Positions 27,912 through 27,950 of a DNA stretch of 27,950 bases are shown one piece after another. Numbering within the stretch: position 1 is the stretch's first letter; each line of letters opens with the position of its first letter. Position numbers and translations under genes: made by a program. The notes beneath the pieces were generated by a model, which saw nothing but the letters and a program-made list of their open reading frames with translations, searched no databases and had not been told where the DNA came from. The DNA comes from Chara braunii (Eukaryota > Streptophyta > Charophyceae > Charales > Characeae): contig BFEA01000133.1 in the NCBI GenBank assembly GCA_003427395.1, positions 1,867,885 to 1,895,834 on the forward strand. The letters run 5' to 3'.

Positions 27912-27950
27912 CTAGCTAAGCGCCCGCGGTGCGGGCGGTGCGGGCGGTGC
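27912..27950 (-). mobile_element. Helitron-like 3' terminus, body beyond window
   Basis: Read on the minus strand, CGCCCGC-ACC-GCGGGCG (27937-27921) forms a 7-bp GC-rich hairpin. It is followed by CTTAG, then CTAG (27915-27912), then T. Helitrons end in a short GC-rich hairpin a few bases before CTRR and insert between A and T, so the pattern fits. The body would extend to the right, outside the window. The repeated GTGCGGGCG at the right edge could instead be simple-sequence DNA. Confidence 0.45.

Overview
The window is eukaryotic nuclear DNA made almost entirely of transposable-element and simple-repeat sequence; I can support no host protein-coding gene. Large retrotransposons, an L1-type fragment, tRNA-headed SINE-like pieces, small foldback elements, a Helitron-like terminus and long (GA)n/(CA)n tracts together suggest a repeat-rich plant-lineage genome. 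A streptophyte green alga such as a charophyte is a plausible guess, but nothing here fixes the taxon.

Positions 1-11905 hold one very large Ty3/gypsy LTR retrotransposon lying on the minus strand. In its own direction it reads: 5' LTR (11905 down to about 9359, about 2.5 kb, TATA box near 10755-10762), an initiator-tRNA-Met-type primer binding site (9345-9358), gag with a CCHC knuckle, protease (DSG), reverse transcriptase, RNase H, an unexpected PHD-type zinc finger (4726-4887), integrase (HHCC, D,D35E, GPF-like C-terminus), a Ser/Pro-rich tail, then an extra sense-strand reading frame with long acidic runs, and the 3' LTR (956 down to beyond the window start). The copy is dead. Many in-frame stops, nearly all explained by C-to-T change, and several frameshifts break every gene, and the RT active site reads YMDG. 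The two LTRs differ by about 5%, overwhelmingly by transitions. The 5' LTR holds many single N bases and a 96-bp tandem duplication, so its sequence is less reliable.

Positions 11906-15350 hold a minus-strand L1-type (non-LTR) reverse transcriptase remnant with two in-frame stops, a dispersed about 105-bp direct repeat, and a tRNA-like SINE head near 15266-15320. Positions 15700-18170 are low complexity: duplicated microsatellite-bearing units, polypurine and polypyrimidine runs, and a degenerate array built on an AAATGGTCCAAATTAAAC-like core.

Positions 17600-24030 hold many small non-autonomous elements. There are two copies of a GC-ended element with a strongly conserved 58-bp core, two copies of a palindromic element with CAG-type ends, a foldback family with ends like ACTACCGTCTTC plus degenerate hairpin copies, a roughly 560-bp element with 84-bp inverted ends, and an interspersed direct/inverted repeat block. 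Positions 24350-27950 contain further tandem duplications, a cruciform-prone array, a very stable UUCG hairpin, a strand-asymmetric purine-rich kilobase, and at the right edge a Helitron-like 3' terminus whose body would lie outside the window.
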